NCBI RefSeq assembly: GCF_014646155.1
Contig: NZ_BMMX01000034.1
Span: 1 to 60,864 of the forward strand
Direction of reading: 5' to 3'
DNA from: Mangrovihabitans endophyticus
GTDB taxonomy: Bacteria > Actinomycetota > Actinomycetes > Mycobacteriales > Micromonosporaceae
DNA: 60,864 bases
The position numbers and the translations under genes are program-made. Below are positions 39,511 through 48,890 of this stretch, one piece after another (within the stretch, counting starts at the first letter, position 1; each line of letters opens with the position of its first letter). The notes under the pieces were generated by a model. The model searched no databases and was not told the origin of the DNA. It worked only from the letters and a program-made list of their open reading frames with translations.

Positions 39511-41649
39511 ATGAGTGCTCGCTGGGTCGCTGCCGTCACCAGCAGAACCGGTGCGCTGCTCATCGTCGTGGTGACCGCCGCGCTGACCGCCCTGGTGTGG
39601 CTGACATCCCCGGAGCAGCCGGCCGCCGATCCTTCCGACGGGCTGCCCGCGGGCAAGCAGTCGACCCGGGTCACCGAGCTCGCGGACCGATTCCCCAGCG
39701 GCCGCACGGATGCCGCAGTCGTCGTGTTCGAGCGTGTCGACGCCCCACTGACCGCGGCCGACCGCGACACGATCGATGCCGCCACCAGGTCGCTTACCGC
39801 CCGGGCGCAGGGCGGCGTCGTACCTCCCCCGCAGATCTCGCAGGACAAGCGGGCGGCGCTGCTGATCGTGCCGGTCGCCGGTGACCTCGACAACGCCGCC
39901 GAGGCCGCGACGGTCGATGCGATCCGCGAAACCGTCGCACAATCTCTGCCAACGGGGCTGACCGCCCAGGTCACCGGCGGGCCGGCGTTCAGCCGTGACA
40001 TCGCGGCGGCCTTCGACGGCGCCGACGTCACGCTGCTGATCGCGACCGCCGCCGTGGTGGCGCTGCTGCTGCTGATCACCTACCGCAGCCCGGTGCTGTG
40101 GATCGCCCCACTGCTCGTGATCGGCGTCGGCGACCAACTGGTCGCCAAGCTGCTGCCCTGGGTTGCCCGGGTGGTCGGGGAGCGCACCGATGCCTCCGTC
40201 AGCGGCATCGTCTCCGTGCTGGTGTTCGGCGCAGGCACCGACTACGCGTTGTTGCTGATGTCTCGCTACCGCGAGGAATTGCGCCGCACACCGAGCCGGC
40301 GCGAAGCGATGGCCACCGCGCTGCGCGCCGCCGCGCCAGCCATCGTCGGCAGCGCCGCCACCGTGATCCTGGCACTGCTCACGCTGCTCGCGGCGGTGCT
40401 GACCAGTAACCGTACGCTGGGGATCTCGGCGGCCTTGGGCGTCGCCGTCGCGCTGTTCTTCGGACTGGTCGTGCTGCCCGCCGTGCTGGCCGCTTTGCCG
40501 CGGGGGGTGTTCTGGCCGTTCGTGCCCAAGGTCGGCTCCCCCGAGCCCAGTGACACCGGGTGGTGGGCGCGCATCGCCGCCGGGGTCGGAAAGCGCCCCG
40601 CCGCCGTGCTCACGGTTGCGGTGATGCTGCTCGGTGGTCTCGCCGCCGGCCTGCTGACCACGCGGATCGGGCTCTCGCAGACCGAGCAGTTCCGCACCGA
40701 GGTCGAGTCGGTCACCGCCCAGGAGGCGCTGGCCCGGCACTTCCCGGCCGGCAGCTCACAACCCCTCACGGTGATCACCACGAGCGCGACGACGAACGCC
40801 GTGGCGGCGGCCATGCAGACCGTGGACGGGGTGGCGAACGTCGGCCGCGCGGAGACCTCCGACGATGGCCGGCTGTCGCAGGTCTCGGTGCGGCTGACGG
40901 ACGGCCCCGGCACGACGCGAGCCGACCAGACCGTCCGGGACGTCCGCGCCGCGCTCGCCGACATACCCGGCGCTGATGCGCTGGTCGGCGGGGCACCCGC
41001 CGCAGACCTCGACCAGCGCGACGCGAACGTGCGCGACGACCAGGTCATCGTTCCGCTGGTGCTGGCCGTCGTCCTGCTGGTGCTGATCCTGCTGCTGCGC
41101 TCGCTGGTCGCCCCGGTCCTACTGCTGGTAACCGTCATCGCCAGCTACGCCGCGAGTCTGGGCGCCGCCACGATCGTGCTCACGCATCTGTTCGACATGC
41201 CCGCACTGGACGCCGGTGTTCCGCTGCTCAGTTTCCTGTTCCTGGTCGCTCTGGGCGTCGACTACAACATCTTCCTGGTCACCCGCGCTCGCGAGGAAGC
41301 CATCGCCCGAGGTGACACCCGCACCGCGATGGTCCGTGCGCTCGGCGCGACCGGAGGCGTCATCACCTCCGCCGGCATCCTGCTCGCGGCGGTCTTCACC
41401 GTGCTCGGGGTGCTGCCGGTGATCGTGCTGACTCAGATCGGCGTCATCGTCGGCATCGGCGTACTCCTGGACACTCTGCTGGTGCGCACGCTTGTCGTGC
41501 CGGCGATCGCGCTGCTGCTCGGCGAGCGGTTCTGGTGGCCGGCCCAGCCGAGTCGCCGGTCACAGCCGGCCGCGGACCTCGGCCGGTCCGCAGCGCCACG
41601 GTCGGCGGCATCCGAGCGGTCCGCAGCGCCGGGACCAGGCCCGCGATGA
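39511..41649 (+). CDS. MMPL/RND-superfamily transporter
   Basis: 712 aa. Two repeats of one helix plus a large extracytoplasmic loop followed by five helices. Hallmark segments are SVLVFGAGTDYALLLMSRYREELRR (GxxxDY) in repeat 1 and FLVALGVDYNIFLVTRAREEA in repeat 2, each providing the proton-coupled Asp-Tyr pair. Such pumps export lipids, glycolipids or drugs. Control by the divergent MarR suggests inducible efflux. Confidence 0.92.
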   Translation: MSARWVAAVTSRTGALLIVVVTAALTALVWLTSPEQPAADPSDGLPAGKQSTRVTELADRFPSGRTDAAVVVFERVDAPLTAADRDTIDAATRSLTARAQGGVVPPPQISQDKRAALLIVPVAGDLDNAAEAATVDAIRETVAQSLPTGLTAQVTGGPAFSRDIAAAFDGADVTLLIATAAVVALLLLITYRSPVLWIAPLLVIGVGDQLVAKLLPWVARVVGERTDASVSGIVSVLVFGAGTDYALLLMSRYREELRRTPSRREAMATALRAAAPAIVGSAATVILALLTLLAAVLTSNRTLGISAALGVAVALFFGLVVLPAVLAALPRGVFWPFVPKVGSPEPSDTGWWARIAAGVGKRPAAVLTVAVMLLGGLAAGLLTTRIGLSQTEQFRTEVESVTAQEALARHFPAGSSQPLTVITTSATTNAVAAAMQTVDGVANVGRAETSDDGRLSQVSVRLTDGPGTTRADQTVRDVRAALADIPGADALVGGAPAADLDQRDANVRDDQVIVPLVLAVVLLVLILLLRSLVAPVLLLVTVIASYAASLGAATIVLTHLFDMPALDAGVPLLSFLFLVALGVDYNIFLVTRAREEAIARGDTRTAMVRALGATGGVITSAGILLAAVFTVLGVLPVIVLTQIGVIVGIGVLLDTLLVRTLVVPAIALLLGERFWWPAQPSRRSQPAADLGRSAAPRSAASERSAAPGPGPR

Positions 41650-41751
41650 CGCCGATGGCCATCGCCGACCGGTAACGCCGCCGCTCCGGCGCCGCGCTCG
41701 ATCTTGGGGTTGGCCGGTGCTCCGGCTGGTCGACCGGGAAGACTGTCACCC

Positions 41752-42786
41752 GTGACGGAACCCGGCGATCGGCGCAAGCGGACATGGGTGCGCCGCTGCG
41801 CGGTGGCGGCGGTCGTCGCGCTGTTCGCCATCGAGCTGTACGTGGGATGGCCGTCGCTGGCGGACGCCCTGTCCCATCTGCGCGCCCCGGATCCGCGGTG
41901 GCTCGCCGGGGCGCTGGTGGCGGAGCTGGCCGCCATGGGCATGTACGCGCGCATGCAGCGCAGCCTGCTGCTCTCCGCCGGCCTGCGGGTGCCGATCTAC
42001 CGGCACGTCGCGCTCGCGTACGCGGCGCACTCGCTCAGCGTCACGCTGCCCGGCGGACCGGCCTTCTCCACCCGGTTCAATTACCAGCAGATGCGCCGCT
42101 TCGGCGCCAGTCCCGCCGTCGCCTCCTGGTGCATCGCGCTGTCCGGCATCCTCTCCGCCGCGGCGCTCGCGGCCGTGTCCGCGGTCAGCGCTCTGGCTTC
42201 GCACGGCACCCCGCCCTGGTACAGCCTCGGCGGCCTGGCCGCCGTCATCGTACTGATCACGCTGGGCATCCGGCGGCTCGCTCGGCGACCCGCGACGCTG
42301 GAACCGATGATCCGCACCACCCTCGGTCATCTCAACCGGCTCCGTCGGCGGCCCGCGGACACCGGCGTCGACCAGGTCCGCGGCTTCGTCACGCAGCTCA
42401 CCGCGGCCCGGCTCACCCCGGGTTACGGCGCCGCGGCGGCCACTTTCGCGGTACTCAACTGGCTCATCGACGCCGTCTGCCTCTGGATGTGTTTCCGCGC
42501 GGTCAGCCCCGACCCGATCAACGCCACCCAGCTACTGCTGGCCTTCTGCGCCGGGTACGCCGCCGGGACCCTGACCATCATCCCGGGCGGCCTGGGAATC
42601 ATCGACAGCGCTCTGATCCTGGGCCTGGTCACCGGCGGCGTCAGCACCGCGACCGCGATCGCCACGGTGGTGCTGTACCGCCTCATCAGCTTCTGTTTCA
42701 TCATCGGCATCGGTTGGATCACGTGGTTGGTGATCCGTCACCGTTACCGGGACGCGATGGCGGTGACCGCGGCCGGGCCCGGCTGA
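41752..42786 (+). CDS. YbhN/AglD-like integral membrane protein (LPG-synthase flippase fold)
   Basis: 344 aa with about eight membrane helices. HSLSVTLPGGPAFSTRFNYQQMRRFGASPAVASWC and AAGTLTIIPGGLGIIDSALI are the PGG signatures of the lysylphosphatidylglycerol synthetase TM/UPF0104 family. It lacks the catalytic MprF domain, so a lipid flippase-like or unknown membrane role is likely. GTG 41752 is chosen ahead of the first helix. A CGATCTTGGGGTT repeat lies 46 bases upstream. Confidence 0.83.
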   Translation: MTEPGDRRKRTWVRRCAVAAVVALFAIELYVGWPSLADALSHLRAPDPRWLAGALVAELAAMGMYARMQRSLLLSAGLRVPIYRHVALAYAAHSLSVTLPGGPAFSTRFNYQQMRRFGASPAVASWCIALSGILSAAALAAVSAVSALASHGTPPWYSLGGLAAVIVLITLGIRRLARRPATLEPMIRTTLGHLNRLRRRPADTGVDQVRGFVTQLTAARLTPGYGAAAATFAVLNWLIDAVCLWMCFRAVSPDPINATQLLLAFCAGYAAGTLTIIPGGLGIIDSALILGLVTGGVSTATAIATVVLYRLISFCFIIGIGWITWLVIRHRYRDAMAVTAAGPG

Positions 42787-42795
42787 CCGGGCTGC

Positions 42796-42916
42796 TCATT
42801 CGCGTACGTCGGCGGGTCGGTCCGTGGTCGGCAGCCCGGCGGCGAGCCACGCCTCGACGCCGCCGTCCAGGTCTCGTGGACTCGATCAACTCGACGCCGA
42901 ACCGCTCGGTGATCAA
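42796..42916 (-). pseudogene. Rhodanese C-terminal fragment with frameshift
   Basis: Reading minus-strand codons to the TGA at 42796, the frame gives DLDGGVEAWLAAGLPTTDRPADVRE, the characteristic end of a rhodanese domain. The preceding coding-like stretch (ITERFGVELIESTR) is in a different frame, so a small indel separates them. No Cys loop remains. It is a remnant, possibly of a gene related to the sulfur island 14 kb away. Confidence 0.55.
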
Positions 42917-43014
42917 TGCCGGTTCGCTTACGGTGTACCCAGTCGGCGCGCTGGGTCACCACGGCAGGCGCGTGGCCTCCCCGCCAACCGTTCCCGAGAC
43001 CAGGAGGTGCTGGT

Positions 43015-44436
43015 ATGCACAGCCCGATGAACGAGCCCCCGGTCGATGCCGGGCTCCTCTCGCCGGTCCGTGCGGGCGCCCCGGTCGAGCATCTGGTCGA
43101 TGACGTGGCGTGGCTGCAGGCCATGCTCGATGCCGAGGTCGCGCTGGTGCGTGCGCAAAGCCGGTTGGGGACGGTCCCGGTCGCCGCGGCCGAAGCCATC
43201 GCGCGGGTCGCGCAAGCATCTCATTTCGACGTGCGGGAACTGGCCCTGTCGGCGCGATCGACCGCCAATCCGATCGTCGGCCTGGTCGCGGCGCTGACCG
43301 CGGCCGTGACGCAGGTCGACTCCGATGCCGCCGAATACGTCCACCGTGGATCGACGAGCCAGGACATCTTCGACACCGCCGCGATGATGGTCAGCAAGCG
43401 GGCGCTCGCGGTGATCCGGGAGGACCTGTCCCGCGTCGGGGCCGGCCTGGCGGCGCTCGCCGAGCGACACGCCGACACCACGATGGCCGGCCGGACTCTC
43501 GCCGCGCAGGCCGTCCCGACGACGTTCGGGCTCAAGGCCGCGGGGTGGCGGGAGCTCGTGGTCTCCGCCGAGGCGCGGATCGGCCATGTGTTCGCGCACG
43601 GTCTGCCCGTCTCCCTGGGCGGATCGGCCGGGACGCTGGGGGGCTACCTGGAGTTCGCCCGGTCCGGCGGCCCGGACCGGGCGAAGCTCGACGTGGCGAG
43701 CTATGTCGAGCAGCTCACGCGCCTGTTCGCCGAGGAGTGCGGGCTCACCTGCGCACCGCTGCCCTGGCATGCCCTGCGGGCACCGATGGCCGACCTCGCC
43801 GCGGCGCTGGCCTTCACCACGGGCGCACTCGGCAAGTTGGCCGTCGACGTGCTGACCCTGAGCCGGACGGAGGTCGCCGAGGCGCGCGAACCCTCGGCCG
43901 TCGGCCGCGGCGGGTCCTCGGCCATGCCGCACAAGCGCAACCCGGTGCTCTCCACCATGATCCGCTCCGCGTCCCTGCAGGTTCCCGCGCTCGCCACGGT
44001 GCTGAATCAGAGCCTGCTGTCGGAGGACGAACGGTCCGCCGGGGTCTGGCAATCCGAATGGCAGGTGCTTCGTGAATGCCTCCGGCTGGCCGGCGGGGCC
44101 GCGCACACCGCGGTCGAGCTGGCGCACGGCCTGCAGCCTGATCCGGATCGGATGCGGCAGAACTTGGAGCTGACCAACGGCCAGATCGTCTCCGAGCGCC
44201 TGGCCGCGGCCCTCGCCCCGCGGCTGGGGAAGGCCGCCGCCCGAAAGGTGATGTCGGAGGCGTCCGCCGCGACTGCGGCGAGTGGCCGGCCCCTCGCCGC
44301 GGTGCTCGGTGACGACCGGCTGGTCACGGAGGCGTTGACGGCTCAGGAGCTCGCCGATCTGTGCGCACCGGAGCAGTATGTGGGCGCCGCAAGCGCCCTG
44401 GTGGCCGCGGTCCTGACACCGGCAGGCAAGGACTGA
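43015..44436 (+). CDS. 3-carboxy-cis,cis-muconate cycloisomerase-like protein (fumarase/aspartase superfamily)
   Basis: 473 aa. The superfamily signature GRGGSSAMPHKRNPVLSTMI and HRGSTSQDIFDTA match PcaB/adenylosuccinate-lyase-like enzymes; the C-terminal extension is as in PcaB. PcaB acts in the ortho (3,4-cleavage) protocatechuate route. No other pca gene is nearby, so it could be a paralogue with another substrate. CAGGAGG precedes ATG 43015. Confidence 0.82.
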   Translation: MHSPMNEPPVDAGLLSPVRAGAPVEHLVDDVAWLQAMLDAEVALVRAQSRLGTVPVAAAEAIARVAQASHFDVRELALSARSTANPIVGLVAALTAAVTQVDSDAAEYVHRGSTSQDIFDTAAMMVSKRALAVIREDLSRVGAGLAALAERHADTTMAGRTLAAQAVPTTFGLKAAGWRELVVSAEARIGHVFAHGLPVSLGGSAGTLGGYLEFARSGGPDRAKLDVASYVEQLTRLFAEECGLTCAPLPWHALRAPMADLAAALAFTTGALGKLAVDVLTLSRTEVAEAREPSAVGRGGSSAMPHKRNPVLSTMIRSASLQVPALATVLNQSLLSEDERSAGVWQSEWQVLRECLRLAGGAAHTAVELAHGLQPDPDRMRQNLELTNGQIVSERLAAALAPRLGKAAARKVMSEASAATAASGRPLAAVLGDDRLVTEALTAQELADLCAPEQYVGAASALVAAVLTPAGKD

Positions 44437-44527
44437 CCGCACGGCGGACGCCGGTCACGGCTGCCAGATCTGCGCGCCGCCTTCATCGCGGGCGCGGAGT
44501 CCTGCGGCGAATCCCCGGGGCACCCGC

Positions 44528-44553
44528 TGTCCAACGGTGTCCAAGGGTGTCCA
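44528..44553 (+). promoter_or_regulatory. Three TGTCCA repeats at 10-bp period
   Basis: TGTCCA at 44528, 44538 and 44548, each on the same helix face, 94-119 bases upstream of the secreted protease start. A phased direct repeat is consistent with an activator or repressor site. No other notable signal is seen in the 210-base gap. Confidence 0.4.
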
Positions 44554-44646
44554 TGATGCCGGGCCAGACGGCGCGGCGATGGGCATCGTCAATCCCCGAG
44601 GGCCGACGGCGCATCGACCGGCGGCCCGACTCAGGGGAGGGAAACG

Positions 44647-45876
44647 ATGAGACACATCAATCGTCTGGCGGCGGCGGCCTGCGCGCTCGCACTCGCCGCC
44701 GTGGGGTTCGGGCAGGCCCCCGCGCAGGCAGCACCGTCGAGCAACGTACTCGCCAGCGTGCCGGTGCCCGGAGGCTTCGAGTCGTGGTCGGAGTTGCTGT
44801 CCACACAGGATCGGATGAACGCCGCCGGCGCCCGCATCACCGCGTTGGGACGTGCCGACGACCGGTCCGGATACGCGGGCATCATCGCCGATCCGACCAC
44901 CGGCGAGCTGCGGGTGTACTGGAAGGGCCGGCCGCCGGCGAACCTGTCGACGACCGCGCGGGCGACCGTACCCGTACGGACGCTGTCGGCGGCGTACTCG
45001 GAGCGGGAACTCCAGGCGGCGGCCTCCCGGTTGCTGGCCCGCGCCGGTGACCGGGTGACCATGGTCGGCCCGCGGGCCGACGGTGCCGGCCTCTTGGTGG
45101 GTACGACAGGCGCGGCGATTCCGGCCGCGAAGTACGCGGGCGTGCCGGTGACCTTGGAGACCAACGTGGCGCCGCTGCCCGCCACCCGGCTGAACGACGC
45201 GCCGCCGTGGTCCGGCGGGGCGCGCTGGCACAACGTGAACCGGAGCGTCCGGTGCTCCACCGGCTTCGGAATCCGGCAGGCGGGTGCCAACCGAATTCTG
45301 ACGGCGGCGCACTGCGGCCAGACCGGTGACCTGGCTGAGGACCCGACGGGGCAGGACATCGGCCGCATCGGAACCGACGTGCTGCGTAACGACGTGCAGG
45401 TGATCAACGCCAACTCCCAGGCCCGGGTGTACAACAACACCACCAATGCCTCGGGCGGCGTGGTCAGCGAGTTCTCCAATGCCGTCGCGGGCAGCCAGAC
45501 CAGTGCGGTCGGCAATCTGGTGTGCACCTCCGGTTCGTTCTCCGGCACCCGGTGCTCGATCCGGGTCGGCGCCGTCAACCTCTGCATCAACGTCCAGGGC
45601 GTCGGCCAGGTCTGCGGCCAAGTCCGGGCCGACAAGGTCGACGGCACCAACGCCGGCGGGCAGGGGGACAGCGGCGGCCCGGTGCTGACCACGGTGGCCG
45701 GCGACACCACACGGGTGATCGCGCGGGGCACCCTCACCGCGATCGATTCCGCTAACTTCCGGGTGCCGTGCACCGGGTACGACACCAGCGCGACCCGCCT
45801 GTGCGCCTCGCGCATCTTCTACGAGGACATCGTGCCGGGCCTGTCGGCGGTCAACGCGACGATCCTGGCCGGTTGA
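44647..45876 (+). CDS. Secreted trypsin-like (S1) serine protease with propeptide
   Basis: 409 aa. Signal peptide to about residue 29 (AVGFGQAPAQAAPS), a long propeptide (to about 195) and a protease domain with catalytic His in LTAAHCGQ, Asp in NDVQVINA and Ser in GQGDSGGPV. Six or more cysteines suggest disulfides. It is a second extracellular protease, distinct from the one at 1675 (different propeptide, no C-terminal binding domain). AGGGGAGGG lies upstream of the ATG. Confidence 0.9.
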   Translation: MRHINRLAAAACALALAAVGFGQAPAQAAPSSNVLASVPVPGGFESWSELLSTQDRMNAAGARITALGRADDRSGYAGIIADPTTGELRVYWKGRPPANLSTTARATVPVRTLSAAYSERELQAAASRLLARAGDRVTMVGPRADGAGLLVGTTGAAIPAAKYAGVPVTLETNVAPLPATRLNDAPPWSGGARWHNVNRSVRCSTGFGIRQAGANRILTAAHCGQTGDLAEDPTGQDIGRIGTDVLRNDVQVINANSQARVYNNTTNASGGVVSEFSNAVAGSQTSAVGNLVCTSGSFSGTRCSIRVGAVNLCINVQGVGQVCGQVRADKVDGTNAGGQGDSGGPVLTTVAGDTTRVIARGTLTAIDSANFRVPCTGYDTSATRLCASRIFYEDIVPGLSAVNATILAG

Positions 45877-45885
45877 CCGAGAACG

Positions 45886-48276
45886 TCACGAATCCGGAGC
45901 GTCCGTCGGGTAGCGGGAACTGCCACCCGACGGACGCCCTTGTTCCGGGAGGCGAAGGACCAGCCGCCCACGCACCGCTTCGGCGTCCGGATGGTCGAGC
46001 TGGTGGAAGATGTCCAGGGCCCGCTGCCATGTGCGCGCGGCTCCGTCGAGATCACCGGCTGCGGCCTGGGTGTCACCGAGGCCGACCAGTGACTCCCCCT
46101 GCTGAAACCGGTTGCCGAGCGCCCGCCACAACCCGTCGGCCCGCACGTACGAGTCGGCCGCTTCCCGATATCGGCCGAGCTGGTGCTGAGCGCGGCCGAG
46201 GCTGTCCCAGGAGCCGGCGGCACCGTACCGGTCGTCGATCGCCTGGAGCAGGTCGAGGGCTCGCCGGCAGTAGCCCACAGCCTCCACGTGCCGGCCTTGC
46301 AGGGTCAGCGACAAGCCGATGTTGTTGTACGCCCGGCCCTGCCCCGAACGGTTGCCCGCGACGATGAAGTGTTCCAGCGCCGTCCGGCTGTGGCGGAGGA
46401 CGTCGTCGTACCGTTCCTGCCGGGCGGCGACCCAGCCCAAGTCGAACTCGATGCGGCCCTGCCCGTTGGAGTCGCCGACCTCGCGGTACAGGTCGAGCGA
46501 GGCGGTCAGATGGGTGACCGCCTCGTCGGAGCGTCCAAGGTGCACATTGACCCGGCCGAGGCTGCGGCGGATCGGTGCCTCTTCCGCCGGGTCGCCGAGC
46601 CGCCGCGCCGCGACCAGGGCGACCTGATGTGCGGCCACCCAGCGCGTCCAGTGCCCACGACGTTCCAGAAAATGCGCGAGGGTGCGGACCAGCAGGCAGG
46701 CCTGCCGGTCGAAGTTCTCCGCAACGGCCAGCGGAATCGCCGCGAGCAGCACCGGAAACTCGGTGTCCAGCCAGGCCAGCGCGGCCTCGTGGTCCGCGAG
46801 CGGCTCCGGCGTGATCCCCGAGCCGGCGGGCGGCAGCGGGATCGGATCACGGTGCGGGTCGAGCCGCAGGTCCGCCGTGTGCGCGGTATGCAGGTAGTGG
46901 TCGAGCAGACGGCCGACGGCAGCGTGCCGGTCGGCGTCCGAGTCGACCATCGCTGCCATTTCGGCGGCGTAGGCGCGCAGCAGATCATGGCAGGCGTACC
47001 GGTCCGGCCGGTGCTCGGAGGTTAGGGTGGCGTCGGTCAGCTCGCGCAGGAGGGGGCGCGCTCCAGCCGGCGACACCCCGGCGAGGCTGGCCGCCGCCGG
47101 CCCGCCGACGTCGGGACCCGGATGCAGTGCCAGCAGCCGGAACATCTGCGCCGCGGCCGTGCTGAGCGACCGGTACGACCAGGAGAAGACCGCCCGCACG
47201 TCCGAGCTCGGGTCGGTGCCGCTGAACGGTTCCAGTCCACCTCGTGCGGCCCGCAACTCACCAGCCAGCGCATCCAGCGGGAAGCCCGGATTGAGGGCGG
47301 CTCGGCCGGCCACGATCGCCAGCGCCAGCGGCAACCGCGAGCACGCCGCGACCGCTTCGTCGACCGCCCGCGGTTCGGCGAACAGCCGCGCGCTGCCCAA
47401 CCGCGCGGCGAGGAGTTCCCGGGACTCCTCGACGGTGAGCAGATCGAGCCGTACCGGCTGGGCGCCGTCGAGGCTGACCAACCCGGCGAGCCGGTCACGG
47501 CTGGTGACCAGAGTGCGAGAGGATCCGCCGCCGGGCAACAGCGGTCGCACCTGACCCGCGTCGCGCGCGTTGTCGAACACCAGCAGCATGCACCGATCGA
47601 CGAGCAGGTTTCGATACAGCGCGATCTGCGCGTCCACCGTCGGTGGGAGGCGCTGCAGCGGCACGCCGAGCGCGTCGAGCAGTGTGCGCACCGCCTCATC
47701 CGGGGCGACCGGCGCCCCCGCCGGGTCGAAGCCTCGCAAATTGAGGTAAAGCTGTCCGTCGCGGAACCGCCCGGCCGCGCGATGTGCCCAGTGCAGCACC
47801 AGAGCGGTCTTGCCCACCCCGGCCATGCCCGAGACGGTGACCACCGGCGCTCCGTCGGCGGCCGGGTCCACCAGCCGGTCCAGCGTCGCCAGCGGCTCGG
47901 CACGAGCCACGAAACCCGGCACGGCAGGCGGAAGCCGGCCCAGGGCTCGGCCGCCGCCGGCCCGCCGGTGTTCCTCGACCACGTCGCGGGCTGTGGCCAG
48001 CCAACCCTGCTCGGCGGGCGTGGCACCGAGCAGACGCACCAGCACGTCGAACCGGTCGGTGGGCGGCAACACCCGTCCCGCGAAGTACTCCCCGATGATG
48101 CCGTGCGACCAGCCGGTCTTGGCGGCCAGCTCACGGTAGGTGAGCGGGTTGGCTCCCTCACGGCGGGCCTCCCGGCGCCGGAGCTGGCGCAGCACGGCGG
48201 CCAAACCCTCAACGGTCGCCACGTCGGCGATCACTCGGCGCGACAACTCGACCACCCGGATAGCATAGTCAAGCAT
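45886..48276 (-). CDS. XRE-HTH / NB-ARC ATPase / TPR regulatory protein
   Basis: About 796 aa. An N-terminal helix-turn-helix region (LRQLRRREARREGANPLTYRELAAKTGWSHGIIGEYFAGRVLPPTDRFDVLVRLLG) precedes an NB-ARC domain with Walker A GMAGVGKTALVLHW, Walker B-like CMLLVFDNARD and a GLPLA-like RLPLALAI motif. A winged helix follows, then C-terminal TPRs (GRSDEAVTHLTASLDLYREVGD, GRYREAADSYVRADGLWRALG). This is the AfsR/SARP-like STAND layout without the BTAD-HTH N-terminus. The start is uncertain (ATG 48276 or GTG 48255; no clear ribosome site). Confidence 0.87.
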   Translation of the reverse strand: MLDYAIRVVELSRRVIADVATVEGLAAVLRQLRRREARREGANPLTYRELAAKTGWSHGIIGEYFAGRVLPPTDRFDVLVRLLGATPAEQGWLATARDVVEEHRRAGGGRALGRLPPAVPGFVARAEPLATLDRLVDPAADGAPVVTVSGMAGVGKTALVLHWAHRAAGRFRDGQLYLNLRGFDPAGAPVAPDEAVRTLLDALGVPLQRLPPTVDAQIALYRNLLVDRCMLLVFDNARDAGQVRPLLPGGGSSRTLVTSRDRLAGLVSLDGAQPVRLDLLTVEESRELLAARLGSARLFAEPRAVDEAVAACSRLPLALAIVAGRAALNPGFPLDALAGELRAARGGLEPFSGTDPSSDVRAVFSWSYRSLSTAAAQMFRLLALHPGPDVGGPAAASLAGVSPAGARPLLRELTDATLTSEHRPDRYACHDLLRAYAAEMAAMVDSDADRHAAVGRLLDHYLHTAHTADLRLDPHRDPIPLPPAGSGITPEPLADHEAALAWLDTEFPVLLAAIPLAVAENFDRQACLLVRTLAHFLERRGHWTRWVAAHQVALVAARRLGDPAEEAPIRRSLGRVNVHLGRSDEAVTHLTASLDLYREVGDSNGQGRIEFDLGWVAARQERYDDVLRHSRTALEHFIVAGNRSGQGRAYNNIGLSLTLQGRHVEAVGYCRRALDLLQAIDDRYGAAGSWDSLGRAQHQLGRYREAADSYVRADGLWRALGNRFQQGESLVGLGDTQAAAGDLDGAARTWQRALDIFHQLDHPDAEAVRGRLVLRLPEQGRPSGGSSRYPTDAPDS
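45899..45937. terminator. Terminator hairpin at the convergent protease/NB-ARC ends
   Basis: GCGTCCGTCGGGT and its exact reverse complement form a 13-bp stem with a 13-nt loop, beginning 22 bases after the protease stop and lying inside the last codons of the opposing gene. It can end both transcripts. Confidence 0.7.
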
Positions 48277-48356
48277 CAATAGAATGGGGACAATGCGGCA
48301 CATCCTCACCGACAACGGCACTCCCCGCCCGGCTACGGCAGCCTAGGCTTAGCCGG

Positions 48357-48887
48357 ATGATCGCCGTCTTCGCGTACGGGTCGTTGACCGCGCCCGCGAC
48401 GATCACGGAGCTTGTCGGCCGACCGGCCGAAGCCGGCCGTGATTACGTCCGTGTGCGGCTCACCGGATGGTCCCGCAGTTGGCATGTGTGCACAGACAAC
48501 ACCGCGAACGGCCCGGTGGTATATCAGAATCCCGCCGACGGCACCCGTCCGCCGATTCAGGTGCTCTTCATGACGATCGAGCCCGGCGCTGCGGTCGAGG
48601 GCGTGCTGGTCCTCATGAGCGATGACGGCCTGCCCGCCCTGGACGCCCGCGAGGGAAACTACCGGCGGATCAGCGTCGACATCGACGGTTACGGCCCGGC
48701 GTGGACCTACGTCGCCAAACCGGACAGTGCCGACCGGGCCAGGCGTGGCATCGCGGCGGGCACCGCGCGGATCCGCCAGCAATACTTGGACACCGTGGAG
48801 GCGGCGTTCGCCATGCACGACGGCATACCGGCGCCGCGACCCCTCCCGTCACCGGTCATCGACCTCGTCCGCATGCGACGCTCGTGA
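48357..48887 (+). CDS. Gamma-glutamylcyclotransferase-like protein
   Basis: 176 aa. MIAVFAYGSL is the substrate-binding loop of the GGCT/AIG2 fold and DAREGNYRRI carries the family's conserved Glu. Some members cleave gamma-glutamyl peptides or gamma-glutamylamines; the exact substrate is unknown. It is divergent from the NB-ARC gene by 80 bases and ends 3 bases from the convergent membrane protein gene. Confidence 0.83.
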   Translation: MIAVFAYGSLTAPATITELVGRPAEAGRDYVRVRLTGWSRSWHVCTDNTANGPVVYQNPADGTRPPIQVLFMTIEPGAAVEGVLVLMSDDGLPALDAREGNYRRISVDIDGYGPAWTYVAKPDSADRARRGIAAGTARIRQQYLDTVEAAFAMHDGIPAPRPLPSPVIDLVRMRRS

Positions 48888-48890
48888 GTT

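Noticed and set aside
44528..44553. CRISPR-like direct repeats
   Set aside because: Only three 6-base repeats at 10-bp spacing; no spacers or cas genes anywhere in the window.
45886..48276. Full SARP activator (AfsR type)
   Set aside because: The N-terminus is an XRE-like HTH, and the OmpR-like DNA-binding plus BTAD domains that define SARPs are absent.
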